In this document: positions 33,412 to 42,450 of the stretch, piece after piece
How positions within the stretch are numbered: the stretch's first letter is position 1
Layout: each line of letters begins with the position of its first letter
Assembly (NCBI GenBank): GCA_021324365.1
Contig: JAJPJE010000100.1
Coordinates: 1 to 64,000, forward strand
Direction of reading: 5' to 3'
DNA: 64,000 nt
Origin: Terriglobia bacterium
GTDB taxonomy: Bacteria; Acidobacteriota; Terriglobia; Terriglobales; Acidobacteriaceae
Position numbers and translations under genes: made by a program
Notes under the pieces: generated by a model
Databases searched by the model: none
What the model was told of the DNA's origin: nothing
The model's input: the letters and a program-made list of their open reading frames with translations, nothing else

Positions 33412-36249
33412 ATGATCAAACGTCTGATCTCCCTTATTTTGGTTGCCGGCAGCTTTTGCAGCGTCGCTTTCGCTGCCTCGACGACTGCTCCCAAGCGAAA
33501 CTCTTCACAAGCCCTGCCCACCATCAAATACGAGAAGTACACGTTGAAGAATGGGCTCACGGTCATCTTGTCGGAGGATCATCGCCTGCCTTTGGTTGCG
33601 GTAAACCTGTGGTATCACGTCGGACCGGCAAACGAGCGCGAGGGACGCACCGGTTTTGCTCACCTTTTCGAACACATGATGTTTGAAGGATCGAAGCACA
33701 TTGGCAGCAAGGCGCATTTCCGCTACCTGGAAGGCGCCGGCGCGACGGGGATCAACGGCACCACCAATTTCGATCGCACGAACTACTTTGAAACGGTCCC
33801 GTCCAACGAAATTGATCTGGCGCTCTGGCTCGAGAGTGATCGCATGGGCTATCTCCTCGACACCCTGGACTACGAAAAGCTGGCGAATCAGCGTGACGTG
33901 GTCCGCAATGAGCGGCGGCAGAGCATCGAGAATCGCCCCTATGGATTAGCCGAAGAAGAGATCTACCATCAGCTCTTCCCAAAGAGTCATCCCTACTACG
34001 CCGCTGTCATCGGATCGCATGCTGATATCGAAGCTGCCCAGATCGACGACGTCCGCAAGTTTTCAGAGCAGTACTACACGCCGAACAACTGCAGCATGGC
34101 CATTGTGGGCGACTTCGATCCCGTAAAGGTGAAGGCTGAGGTCGAGAAATATTTCGGCAGCATCCCCGCAGGGCCAGCGGTTCCGAAGATCGAAGTGAAA
34201 CCGCCGGTTATCACTTCCGAGAAGCGTGTTACTGTTACCGACGATGTGCAGCTCCCACGCGTCTACATGGCGTGGATCACCCCTTCCATCTACACGCCTG
34301 GCGATGCCGACTCCGACTTGCTGGCGCGCATCCTGGGCGGGGGCAAATCCAGCCGACTGTACAAGAAACTAGTTTACGAAAAGCAGATCGCACAGGACGT
34401 GGAAGTCGACAATGACAGCGAACTGCTGGGCTCGGTGCTCGATATCCAGGCAACTGCAAAACCTGGTGTCACACCCGAACAACTCGAGCAGGCGATCAAC
34501 GCCGAACTGGACGACATGCGCAAGAACGGGCCGACTGAGGCGGAACTCGAACGCGCTCGCAATTCGATTGAATCCACCATGATTCGACAACTTGAGAATC
34601 TAGGCGGCTTCGGTGGCGTGTCTGACCGACTGAACCAGTACAACCATTACCTCGGAAATCCCGGCTTCCTCCCGCAGGACCTTGAACGCTACAACAAAGC
34701 TACCGTCGCTTCGGTCAAGGCTCTGGCCGACCAGCGCCTGGGGAACAATCAGCGGGTCGTCGTCTATGCTGTAAGGGGCAAGAAGGTGATTGATGATGTT
34801 CCTAAAACGCCTGAGTCGGAGGCAGAGAAGAAGGTTGTCGTTACCGGCCGCATGCCTGACGAGCCATGGCGTAAGGATGCCCCCAAACCGGGCACACTGG
34901 CGAAGTTCACCCTCCCGGCGCCGCAAAGCATCAAGCTGAAGAATGGGCTCACAGTGTTGCTAGTCGAACGCCATAGCCTGCCGGTGTTTGCGGCGAATCT
35001 CGTAATCGTGGGCGGCGCGGGCGCGAATCCCACGGATAAACCCGGCCTCGCCTCGTTCACTACATCCATGCTGCAGGAAGGAACCGAGTCCCGTCCGGCC
35101 CTGAACTTGGCAGATGACATCGACCAGATCGGCGCTGAAGTCAAAACTGACTCTAATTACGACTACTCTTCTGTGAGCATCCGCGCTCTGTCCAAGAACG
35201 CCGCTCAGGCTTTCGATCTACTGTCCGATATGGCTCTGCATCCGGCATTCGATCCGAAGGACGTCGACCGCGTCCGCAACGAACGCATGACCAATATCCT
35301 CCAGGAAAAGGATAGCCCGCGCATGCTGGTAATGAAAGCCGCCAACCGAGTCGTGTATGGCGACAAGCATCCTTATGGCTATCTCACGACGGGTACCGAA
35401 AGCTCCAACAAAGACATATCGCGGGACGATCTTACTTCCTTCTGGAAGAAAGATTTCGTTCCCGGCAATGCCGCGCTGGTGCTTGCCGGCGATCTCACGC
35501 CGGCGCAGGCCCGTACCCTCGCCGAAAAATACTTCGGCGGATGGACTGGCTCCAGCCAGAAACTCGCGCCTCCGCCAATCGAAAGCAAGGTGACGAAAGA
35601 ACTCGTCATCATCGACAAACCGGAAGCTCCGCAGACAGAAATCCGGGCTGTAGGACTTGCGGCGCCGCGGAATTCGCCCGACTACGTTCCTATGCAGGTG
35701 ATGAATACTGCGCTTGGAGGCTTGTTCTCCAGCCGCATCAATATGAACCTGCGTGAGAAGCACGGCTACACGTACGGCGCCTTCTCGCAGTTCGCCTTCC
35801 GCCGCGAGCCGGGATTATTCGTCGCTGGCGGCGGTATTCGGGCCAATGTAACCGCGCCGGCTGTCAGCGAGTTGATGAAAGAAATTAGCGGTATTCAGCA
35901 GGCGCCCGTCTCCGCGGACGAACTGACGCTGGCACGCGACGCATTCGCGCTCTCCCTCGCAGGCCGCTTCCAGACTACGCCGCAAACAACGCTGATCATG
36001 GGTGATCTCTTCGCATACGATCTGCCGCTCGACTACTACCGCACGCTCCCAGCAAAGATCGATGCTGTGACCGCTCCTGAAGTACAGGAAATGGCGAGGA
36101 AATACCTTGTACCTGGGAAAATCGCGGTGGTAGCCGTCGGTGACCGCGCGAAAATCGAACCGGAATTGGTGAAGCTAGACGTCGGACCAGTTCAGCACAT
36201 GGACTACGCCGCTAACGTGGTGAAAGCCGACAGCGCAAGCGCAAAGTAA
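33412..36249 (+). CDS. M16 family zinc metallopeptidase, two-domain, exported
   Basis: 945 residues with a signal peptide (LISLILVAGSFCSVAFAAS). The N-terminal half has the inverted zinc motif HLFEH (H84, E87, H88) and the downstream glutamate in the NERRQSIENRPYG stretch, so it is catalytic. The C-terminal half repeats the fold (KNGLTVLLVERHSLPVFAAN) but lacks HxxEH. It keeps the substrate-binding motif FSSRINMNLREKHGYTYGAF. The design is that of fused M16B peptidase pairs acting in the periplasm on peptides. A remnant of another gene follows in frame after its TAA. Confidence 0.93.
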   Translation: MIKRLISLILVAGSFCSVAFAASTTAPKRNSSQALPTIKYEKYTLKNGLTVILSEDHRLPLVAVNLWYHVGPANEREGRTGFAHLFEHMMFEGSKHIGSKAHFRYLEGAGATGINGTTNFDRTNYFETVPSNEIDLALWLESDRMGYLLDTLDYEKLANQRDVVRNERRQSIENRPYGLAEEEIYHQLFPKSHPYYAAVIGSHADIEAAQIDDVRKFSEQYYTPNNCSMAIVGDFDPVKVKAEVEKYFGSIPAGPAVPKIEVKPPVITSEKRVTVTDDVQLPRVYMAWITPSIYTPGDADSDLLARILGGGKSSRLYKKLVYEKQIAQDVEVDNDSELLGSVLDIQATAKPGVTPEQLEQAINAELDDMRKNGPTEAELERARNSIESTMIRQLENLGGFGGVSDRLNQYNHYLGNPGFLPQDLERYNKATVASVKALADQRLGNNQRVVVYAVRGKKVIDDVPKTPESEAEKKVVVTGRMPDEPWRKDAPKPGTLAKFTLPAPQSIKLKNGLTVLLVERHSLPVFAANLVIVGGAGANPTDKPGLASFTTSMLQEGTESRPALNLADDIDQIGAEVKTDSNYDYSSVSIRALSKNAAQAFDLLSDMALHPAFDPKDVDRVRNERMTNILQEKDSPRMLVMKAANRVVYGDKHPYGYLTTGTESSNKDISRDDLTSFWKKDFVPGNAALVLAGDLTPAQARTLAEKYFGGWTGSSQKLAPPPIESKVTKELVIIDKPEAPQTEIRAVGLAAPRNSPDYVPMQVMNTALGGLFSSRINMNLREKHGYTYGAFSQFAFRREPGLFVAGGGIRANVTAPAVSELMKEISGIQQAPVSADELTLARDAFALSLAGRFQTTPQTTLIMGDLFAYDLPLDYYRTLPAKIDAVTAPEVQEMARKYLVPGKIAVVAVGDRAKIEPELVKLDVGPVQHMDYAANVVKADSASAK

Positions 36250-36429
36250 GGCGTTAAACAACAGCCGTTTAGCGCTGCGATGAGCGACAGATTTTGCGCC
36301 CATCAGGAGCTTGCACTCGCAGCCGGCAGCTACGTGCTTCATCTCGGAGTCATGGACAGAACCGATCAGAAGATGGGAGCTCTAGAGGTTCCGATAACCA
36401 TTCCGGCGCCAAATAGCGCCAACAAATAG
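36250..36429 (+). pseudogene. Remnant: C-terminal tail of a VWFA-related acidobacterial protein
   Basis: After the TAA of the M16 gene the same frame stays open for 59 codons, including ATG at 36280, to TAG at 36427-36429. It encodes CAHQELALAAGSYVLHLGVM and GALEVPITIPAP, the typical end of the VWFA-related acidobacterial domain proteins. No VWA domain, start region or signal peptide is present, so it looks like a decayed gene end. The rest of the gap to 36543 shows nothing. Confidence 0.6.
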
Positions 36430-36543
36430 AACGGAGGATCGACGCTTTAGCCCTGTGTTGAACGCCTAAGTTTCACCTCTATCGTCCCGGCGAACTTTAG
36501 CCGTTTCTATTCCTCGCCATCTGGTTCCTAGCCGCTAATATCA

Positions 36544-37359
36544 TCAGGCTACGGCCGCTCTCACTTCCAGATACTCCGCATCGACGACCGTATGATCAGC
36601 ATCGCCCTGATTGTGTTCTTCCCAAAGCCGGACGAGGTCTTTCCTTAACATCTCCTGTCCTTGCGCATCGAGACGCGCGAATGTCATCTGCGTAGGCCCG
36701 AAGTATTTCCGGAAAAGTTCAACGACTTCTGAAGGCCCGTATGGGTAGTCAAACCGAAGTATGCGCTTTGTTGTGCTGACTTTCGCACGTGTCCCGAGCC
36801 GCTGCCGCACCACTTCGTCATCTCCCCATAGCAGTGGCGCCGGCAACCCAGGCGGTGGAGGCACATGTTTCGCTGTAGCGGCGAAGGTTTTTCCAACGAA
36901 ACCGGTGGGAGTCCAGTTGCCCATGCAAATAAAGCCACCAGGGCGGCAGACCCGAAGCAGTTCGGAAGCCACCAGCTCGGGACGTGGCGCGAACATCGCG
37001 CCGAACATCGACATAACCACGTCGAAGCTCCGTGGTTCATGCGGCAGTTCCTCGGCGTCGCCTTCGACGAACTCGATTTCCAGTTGCTGCGCCTTTGCGC
37101 GCTCTCGCGCCTGCTGCAACAGGTTCGGGGCGAGGTCGAGCCCGGTAACGTTAGCTCCCTTGATCGCAGCAGGAATGGACTGATTTCCCGTCCCACAGGC
37201 GACATCCAGAACCTTCATCCCCGGCTGCAAACCTAAGCGGTCGACAAACCTGATTCCTTCCTCTTCATTTAACCGTGCAATCTGGCCGAAATCTCCCGCC
37301 ATCCATGTGCTTCGAAGACGTGTCTTCAGTTCAGCGAAGCTGTTAGCAGCGCTTGCCAT
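36544..37359 (-). CDS. Class I SAM-dependent methyltransferase (UbiE-like)
   Basis: 271 residues from ATG 37359 (MASAANSFAELKTRLRSTWM). The SAM-binding motif I is VLDVACGTGNQSIPAA, followed by GLDLAPNLLQQAR (motif II region) and FDVVMSMFGAMFAPR. Such proteins methylate small molecules or quinones; the substrate is not known. The upstream 28 codons of the open frame carry no family pattern and were left out. Confidence 0.8.
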   Translation of the reverse strand: MASAANSFAELKTRLRSTWMAGDFGQIARLNEEEGIRFVDRLGLQPGMKVLDVACGTGNQSIPAAIKGANVTGLDLAPNLLQQARERAKAQQLEIEFVEGDAEELPHEPRSFDVVMSMFGAMFAPRPELVASELLRVCRPGGFICMGNWTPTGFVGKTFAATAKHVPPPPGLPAPLLWGDDEVVRQRLGTRAKVSTTKRILRFDYPYGPSEVVELFRKYFGPTQMTFARLDAQGQEMLRKDLVRLWEEHNQGDADHTVVDAEYLEVRAAVA

Positions 37360-37464
37360 ATCCCACCCCCACGCGAGTGTCGAAAGTATAGGCGCGCAAC
37401 TCAGTTGCGGCAACGACCTACCTGAGCAACAGCAACTCGGCACATCGACGTGTAAACTTGGCGT

Positions 37465-37944
37465 ATGCCTTTTCGAGTTTCACGATCTCGTTCGACGCAA
37501 TCGGACCTTTTTGCCTTGGCGAACGCCCCAACCGACGCTATTACCGCCTTCACAGACGGCGGCTCGCGTGGAAATCCGGGACCTTCAGGATATGGAGTCG
37601 TAATTGAGGACAGCACCGGAAAGAAAATTGCCGGACTGAGCAAATATCTAGGAAAACAAACCAACAATTACGCTGAATACTCGGGATTGCTGGCAGCGCT
37701 CGAGTACGCGGTCCAGCACGGCTACAAGGCTCTCAAGGTGATCAGCGATTCGGAATTGATGGTGAAGCAGATCAAGGGGCAGTACAAGGTCAGTAATCTG
37801 CAGCTAAGAGAGCTGCATACGCGCGCTAAAGACTTCATCGCGAAACTGGACTGGTTCCAGATCCAACACGTGCTCCGCGGCCACAACGCCGAAGCCGATC
37901 GGCTAGCGAACCAGGCCATGGATGAGGGCCGCAGGCGACCGTAA
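37465..37944 (+). CDS. rnhA: Ribonuclease H type 1-like protein
   Basis: 159 residues with the RNase H fold and all four acidic positions: Asp in TDGGSRGNPGPSGYG, Glu in NYAEYSGL, Asp in ISDSELMVKQIKGQ, and Asp in HNAEADRLANQAMDEG. It cleaves the RNA strand of RNA-DNA hybrids. The ending matches the archaeal/Gram-positive RNase HI subtype (RnhA/YpdQ-like) rather than the E. coli form. An N-terminal extension of about 25 residues precedes the core. Confidence 0.9.
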   Translation: MPFRVSRSRSTQSDLFALANAPTDAITAFTDGGSRGNPGPSGYGVVIEDSTGKKIAGLSKYLGKQTNNYAEYSGLLAALEYAVQHGYKALKVISDSELMVKQIKGQYKVSNLQLRELHTRAKDFIAKLDWFQIQHVLRGHNAEADRLANQAMDEGRRRP

Positions 37945-38286
37945 GCACAAACAAGTTCTCAGCGAACCTCTCTCGTTCGTCCATTAAACAGGCTGATCAG
38001 GAACTCGAGAATGCGAGCACAGCCGGGGGGACGGCAGTTCCAGCATCCGTAACTCGTCTTCCCATCAAGCGGGGTTTAACCTCTGCGCGAGAACTCGGTT
38101 CTTGAAATCCGAGTGGCACAAATCTTTTCAATTCCAGCCGCGGAGTGGCGAAATATGCTAGCCCGGCGCGTAAGCGCTGGACCAAGGGCATAAACCACTG
38201 GGCCTCGCAGGGGCACACGGTTCGCACTCACTACAACGCCGGTTTACGAACGAGCACCACTACGGCGCCACTCTGGCGCAGTGTTC
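37945..38286. repeat. 342-base gene-free gap with a dispersed hairpin repeat
   Basis: No credible gene lies here. CCGCGGAGTGGCGAAATATG at 38138-38157 precedes CCGGCGC-GTAA-GCGCTGG at 38163-38180, a hairpin (one G-T pair). This combination looks like a dispersed repeat seen in acidobacteria and planctomycetes (recalled, not checked). ACTCGG/CCGAGT (6 bases) pair nearby at 38093-38114. Confidence 0.45.
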
Positions 38287-39015
38287 TCATTCCGCTGCTG
38301 AGGTTTCACATCCAGCCTTCTTGCGCGCGACGGCGCATACGTTGTCGCTGAAGCGCCTCCCATGCAGCAGGCCCAGCGAAACTTTTTGCCAACTGGTGCG
38401 CGGAAACCCGGGAAGGCCGCCCTTGTTCGTGTAGCAAAAGACCGGATCTGAAAACCCTGCTTCCTTCAGAATCCACCTGACATCAATGCACAGCAACGGC
38501 GTTATATGAGCGGGATACGACCTCTCGCCAAAAGCGACGTGGTGGCCGCGGACGACGAGCGACAACAGCGACCGCCAGCTCTCATTATTCGGAGTGGTGA
38601 GCAGCAGCGTTCCACCCGGACGCAATACCCGAAACAGCTCGCGCGCGACAAAGCGCGGATTTTCCAGGTGTTCGAAAACTTCCGCAGCCACAACCGTGTC
38701 GAAGCTGTTATTCGCATACGGAACTTTGTCATTCAGATCACTGCTGGTCCAATGGATGCCTTCGCTGATTTCAGCCGGATGCGGCAGCAGATCGATGGCA
38801 TGCACGCTTTCAAAACGCTGCAGGCTGAATAGCTTCTCGCTTAGGCTGCCTATCCCGGCTCCAAAATCAAGTACATCGCCGTACAAATCAAATCGCGTAA
38901 TCAAATCCAGTACCAGCGAATAGATAATGTCTTCACTCGTCCCGCCCGATTCGCGCGCGGCGAACTGGCGGTGGCGCAACAATGGATCGATCCCAGGGCT
39001 CGGTGCAGGTTCCAT
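38287..39015 (-). CDS. Class I SAM-dependent methyltransferase
   Basis: 242 residues. DVLDFGAGIGSLSEKLFSL is the SAM-binding loop, followed by VHAIDLLPHP, VVAAEVFEHLENPRFVARELF and VLRPGGTLLLTTPNNESW. This is the COG2227/UbiG-like pattern. It is divergent from the glycosyltransferase gene, and both could act in glycoconjugate or cell-envelope synthesis (inference). The substrate is unknown. Confidence 0.8.
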   Translation of the reverse strand: MEPAPSPGIDPLLRHRQFAARESGGTSEDIIYSLVLDLITRFDLYGDVLDFGAGIGSLSEKLFSLQRFESVHAIDLLPHPAEISEGIHWTSSDLNDKVPYANNSFDTVVAAEVFEHLENPRFVARELFRVLRPGGTLLLTTPNNESWRSLLSLVVRGHHVAFGERSYPAHITPLLCIDVRWILKEAGFSDPVFCYTNKGGLPGFPRTSWQKVSLGLLHGRRFSDNVCAVARKKAGCETSAAE

Positions 39016-39147
39016 TCGTGCCTACAGTAATTCAACCGAGCCTTAGCCCTTAGCAAAAACAACCCTGGTACAAGGATTGTCATTAAGGAAGCTTTCGGAC
39101 CCTACTATTATTTAGCGCAGCTTCTTCTCCCGCCTGCAGGAGTGTCT

Positions 39148-40341
39148 ATGCTCGTCGAAAGCGCGGAGGCAGACGCCTCACGGCCCGGCGCGCCAGGCCA
39201 AACAGTTGAACCTTGGCTCATCGTATGCGGGGGATTCCACCAGCTCGGCGGCATGGATCGGGCGAATCTTGCGCTGGCTAAATATCTTCGCTCAACGGGG
39301 CATCCAGTGACTCTTGTCGGCCACGACTTCGATGCCGAAAGTTCAAAACAATTTTTCAATCCCGTAAGCGTGCCGCGCCTGCGCTGGACTCCTCTAGGAG
39401 AACGGCTCCTTTCTGCTATTGGCAACCGGCGCGCCCGCGATTTGCGTAGGTCCTGCCCAACTGCGCGCGTGGTTGTGAACGGCGGAAACTGTACCTTCGG
39501 CGACATCAATTGGCTGCACTACGTTCACCACGCGTGGAACCCCGATCCGCGAGAGTTGCCCATGGCAATCCAAGCCAAACATTCGCTTCTACAGGGCATG
39601 TATCTACACCGCGAGAAGCGCGCTCTCGAAGCAGCGGGTCTTATCATTGCGAACTCGAACTCAACCGCACAACACATTCTCAGGTTAGGAATCGACGCCA
39701 GCAAAATTCGAGTCATCTATCTAGGCTGTTCACCCGAGTTGCGGCCGCCTGTTCCTGAAGAACGACTTGCCGCTCGTCGTTGGCTTCAGATCGCCGAGGA
39801 CGAGCAGGTCGTGGCCTTTGTTGGTGCACTCGGATGGGACGACCGAAAAGGGCTCTCTACGTTATGGCGTGCAATGAACGAATTGTGGCAGCAACAGCAG
39901 TTCAAAACCGTCTTGGTGATTGCTGGGGGCGGCGCGAAACTGAGATGGTGGAGGCAACAAATTCAATCCAGCAAGTTTCGTAAGCAGGTTCGCATCCTCG
40001 GCTTCACGGATCGAGTCAACGACATTTTAGCGGCAGCCGACCTGCTCGCCAGTCCATGCCGTTACGAACCTTATGGTTTGAATGTGCAGGAAGCGATCTG
40101 CCGAGGCGTTCCCTCCGTCGTCAGCGCCTGCGCTGGCATTGCAGAATTGTACCCCGCAGAGCTTAGTCCCCTGCTCCTCCGTGACCCGAACGACGCCATT
40201 GCTCTGGCAAATTCCCTGTCACAGTGCCTGACTGAGATGAACCTATGGAAAGAAGGTACCCGCAGCTTCGCGAATTCTTTACAAAAGCGAACTTGGGCGG
40301 AGATGTCTCGAGAATTCGTGACTGCGGCGTCGCGTAAGTAG
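39148..40341 (+). CDS. Glycosyltransferase family 4 (GT-B fold)
   Basis: About 397 residues. The N-terminal acceptor domain begins with LIVCGGFHQLGGMDRANLAL; the C-terminal nucleotide-sugar domain has VAFVGALGWDDRKGLSTLWR, ILGFTDRVNDILAAADLLAS and the EX7E-like YEPYGLNVQEAICRGVPSVV. It probably transfers a sugar to a lipid or surface polysaccharide. ATG 39148 was chosen because AGGAG (39138-39142) lies 5 bases upstream; GTG 39142 overlaps that site. Confidence 0.88.
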   Translation: MLVESAEADASRPGAPGQTVEPWLIVCGGFHQLGGMDRANLALAKYLRSTGHPVTLVGHDFDAESSKQFFNPVSVPRLRWTPLGERLLSAIGNRRARDLRRSCPTARVVVNGGNCTFGDINWLHYVHHAWNPDPRELPMAIQAKHSLLQGMYLHREKRALEAAGLIIANSNSTAQHILRLGIDASKIRVIYLGCSPELRPPVPEERLAARRWLQIAEDEQVVAFVGALGWDDRKGLSTLWRAMNELWQQQQFKTVLVIAGGGAKLRWWRQQIQSSKFRKQVRILGFTDRVNDILAAADLLASPCRYEPYGLNVQEAICRGVPSVVSACAGIAELYPAELSPLLLRDPNDAIALANSLSQCLTEMNLWKEGTRSFANSLQKRTWAEMSREFVTAASRK

Positions 40342-40361
40342 CCCACAGAAATGCAAACCTG

Positions 40362-41027
40362 CTAAGCGCTCACCGCCTGCGACCCACCCAAGGGCAGGAA
40401 GTATTGCGTCCCGCGTACTGGCTCGCTCACCTTGCGTAGAAGCTCCTGCAAATCTTCGTTGCGGTCCACGAAATCGATTTCGGTAGTGTTTACGATTAGC
40501 AAGTCTGACTGCGTGTAGTGAAAGAAAAAGTGCTCGTATGCTTTGATCACTGCTTCGACGTAATCCTCACTGATGGCATTCTCCGACGCCGCGCCTTTTT
40601 TCTTGAGCCGCTTGCGCAGAACTTCTGGCGTGGCCTGCAGATAGATCACCAGATCGGGCGTGGGGAGCTGATTGCGAAAGAAATTGTAGTACCGGTTGTA
40701 AATATCCAGTTCCGGGTCGCTCAGATTCAGATACGCGAACAGCTTGTCTTTTTCGAAGATGTAGTCGGCTACCACGACCTTGCGCGAGTTAGGCCCCACT
40801 TCAAGCGATCGCAGTTGTTCGAATCGCTTGATCAGAAATGCAAACTGAGCTTGAAAGGCCGCGCCGTTCTCGCCGTCGTAAAACGCGTGAAGAAAGGGAT
40901 TATCCTCGGGTTCATGCACCAGTTGTGCGTGAAGCCGCTCCGCAATGATGCTGGACAAGGTGCTCTTGCCTACCCGAATCGGACCTTCTACCGCAATATA
41001 GCGAGGCGCCTCAAAGAGTTTGGCCAT
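40362..41027 (-). CDS. Deoxynucleoside kinase (dGK/dCK/dAK family)
   Basis: 221 residues with the P-loop GPIRVGKST (family usually GPIGVGKT) at residues 15-23, VHEPEDNPFLHAFY, the LID/DRS-equivalent VVVADYIFEKDKLFAYLNLS, and DLVIYLQATPEVLRKRLKKK. It phosphorylates deoxyribonucleosides for salvage; the substrate (dA, dG or dC) cannot be told. It is convergent with the glycosyltransferase gene; 20 bases separate the two stops. Confidence 0.9.
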   Translation of the reverse strand: MAKLFEAPRYIAVEGPIRVGKSTLSSIIAERLHAQLVHEPEDNPFLHAFYDGENGAAFQAQFAFLIKRFEQLRSLEVGPNSRKVVVADYIFEKDKLFAYLNLSDPELDIYNRYYNFFRNQLPTPDLVIYLQATPEVLRKRLKKKGAASENAISEDYVEAVIKAYEHFFFHYTQSDLLIVNTTEIDFVDRNEDLQELLRKVSEPVRGTQYFLPLGGSQAVSA

Positions 41028-41110
41028 CAGATGGGTCCCTGAAGTCTGTACTGGAAGTCGCGGTCAGAATAGCGCGATGAGCCCGACGAGGCAATCAGAT
41101 AGATCACAGA

Positions 41111-41230
41111 CAATTGAGTCATCGAATCATTGAGTCATTGAGACATTCAGGAATTGGGTAATCTGGTAATTGTTTACCTTTCTGAGGGTGAACGGCTCCG
41201 GTTTCCGCAATGACTCAATGAGTCAATCTC
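41111..41230. repeat. Inverted repeat of TCATTGAGTCATT plus GGTAAT motif
   Basis: TCATTGAGTCATT (41127-41139) is repeated in perfect inversion as AATGACTCAATGA (41209-41221). Short GAGTCAT and TCAATCT copies surround the arms. Between them, GGGTAATCTGGTAATTG (41157-41173) recalls the GGTAATTG repeat at 240-312. It lies in the 210-base gap downstream of prfA. Confidence 0.7.
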
Positions 41231-41237
41231 ACAATCG

Positions 41238-42317
41238 CTACGCGAGCGCTCCCGCCTCTTCCTTCAATTTCTCGGCCTGATAATGTGTCGTCAGCGCGTC
41301 CACGAACGGCTGCAGCTTGCCGTCCATCACTTCGGTCAGCTGGTGCAATGTCAACCCGATGCGGTGGTCTGTCACGCGATTCTGTGGAAAGTTGTAGGTG
41401 CGAATCTTCTCGCTGCGATCTCCCGAGCCAACCATGGAACGCCTCTCCTTCGACAGCGCTTCCTGCTGCTTCTCCCGCTCGACCTCGTACAAACGTGCTC
41501 GTAGTACCTTGAACGCCTTTTCGCGATTCTTGATCTGCGACTTCTCGTCCTGGCAGCTGACCACCGTATTCGTTGGCAAGTGCGTCAAGCGAACCGCAGA
41601 GTAGGTCGTATTCACCGACTGGCCCCCAGGTCCCGAGGAACAGAATGTATCGATGCGAACGTCTTTCGGATCGATCTTGATGTCGACATCCTCGGCTTCC
41701 GGCATTACCGCAACCGTAACCGTCGACGTATGCACGCGGCCCTGCGTTTCGGTTGCCGGCACGCGTTGTACACGATGCACGCCACCTTCATACTTCAGAC
41801 GCGAGTACGCGCCGTGGCCGATGACCGATGCGATCACTTCCTTCAACCCTCCGACACCGGACTCGGACGTCGACAGCACTTCCACTTTCCAGCGTTGCGA
41901 TTCGGCGTAGCGCGAGTACATTCGAAACAGCTCCGCCGCGAATAATGAGGCCTCGTCACCACCCGTTCCCGCGCGGATTTCCAGAATGACGTTCTTATCG
42001 TCGTTCGGGTCTTTCGGAATAAGCAGCACCTTCAGCTCTTCTTCGACTTTTGCCACGCGGTCTTCCAGTTGTGCCAGCTCTTCTTCTGCATAGGCCTTCA
42101 TGTCGGCATCAGTTTCGCTCGCTAGCATTTCTTTACTTTCGGCGATGCCGCGCCGCAGATCCTTGAACTCGCGATACTTCTCGACGATCGGCATCAGTTC
42201 GCTATGCGCCTTCGCTGTTTTCTGATACTTGCCCGAGTCGGAGACGATCTCGGGAGACGCCAGAGCGTTGGTTAACTCCTGGTACTTAGCTTCGATTTGG
42301 TCCAGTTTCTCGAACAT
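41238..42317 (-). CDS. prfA: Peptide chain release factor 1
   Basis: RF1 ends translation at UAA and UAG codons. The 359-residue protein carries the GGQ catalytic motif at residues 231-233 ([20 protein letters not shown]) and the tripeptide anticodon region [20 protein letters not shown] with nearby SGPGGQ. RF1 does not read UGA, which fits with UGA being used for Sec here. It lies downstream of the DUF1385 gene in the same direction. Confidence 0.97.
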   Translation of the reverse strand: MFEKLDQIEAKYQELTNALASPEIVSDSGKYQKTAKAHSELMPIVEKYREFKDLRRGIAESKEMLASETDADMKAYAEEELAQLEDRVAKVEEELKVLLIPKDPNDDKNVILEIRAGTGGDEASLFAAELFRMYSRYAESQRWKVEVLSTSESGVGGLKEVIASVIGHGAYSRLKYEGGVHRVQRVPATETQGRVHTSTVTVAVMPEAEDVDIKIDPKDVRIDTFCSSGPGGQSVNTTYSAVRLTHLPTNTVVSCQDEKSQIKNREKAFKVLRARLYEVEREKQQEALSKERRSMVGSGDRSEKIRTYNFPQNRVTDHRIGLTLHQLTEVMDGKLQPFVDALTTHYQAEKLKEEAGALA

Positions 42318-42357
42318 GATTTCACTCTATAAATTCGTTTGTCACAGCATAGAATCG

Positions 42358-42410
42358 AACCACCAAGGACACGAAGCATCACGCACACTTCGTTTCCCTC
42401 TTTTGTGGTT
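42358..42410. repeat. Intergenic inverted repeat of the ACCAC...ACAC family
   Basis: AACCACCAAGGACACGAAG (42358-42376) is mirrored imperfectly by CTTCGTTTCCCTCTTTTGTGGTT (about 42388-42410, given here in two parts: CTTCGTTTCCCTC and TTTTGTGGTT). It resembles the repeats at 208, 2909 and 14026. It sits between prfA and the DUF1385 gene. Confidence 0.5.
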
Positions 42411-42450
42411 GAAATGAAAGAGAGCGGCGCGCGAATTCGGGGGAAGCCCC

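Noticed and set aside
42345..42362. Possible tRNA T-arm (GGTTCGATTC on the minus strand)
   Set aside because: No acceptor stem, anticodon arm or CCA fits around it; the match is part of a dispersed repeat.
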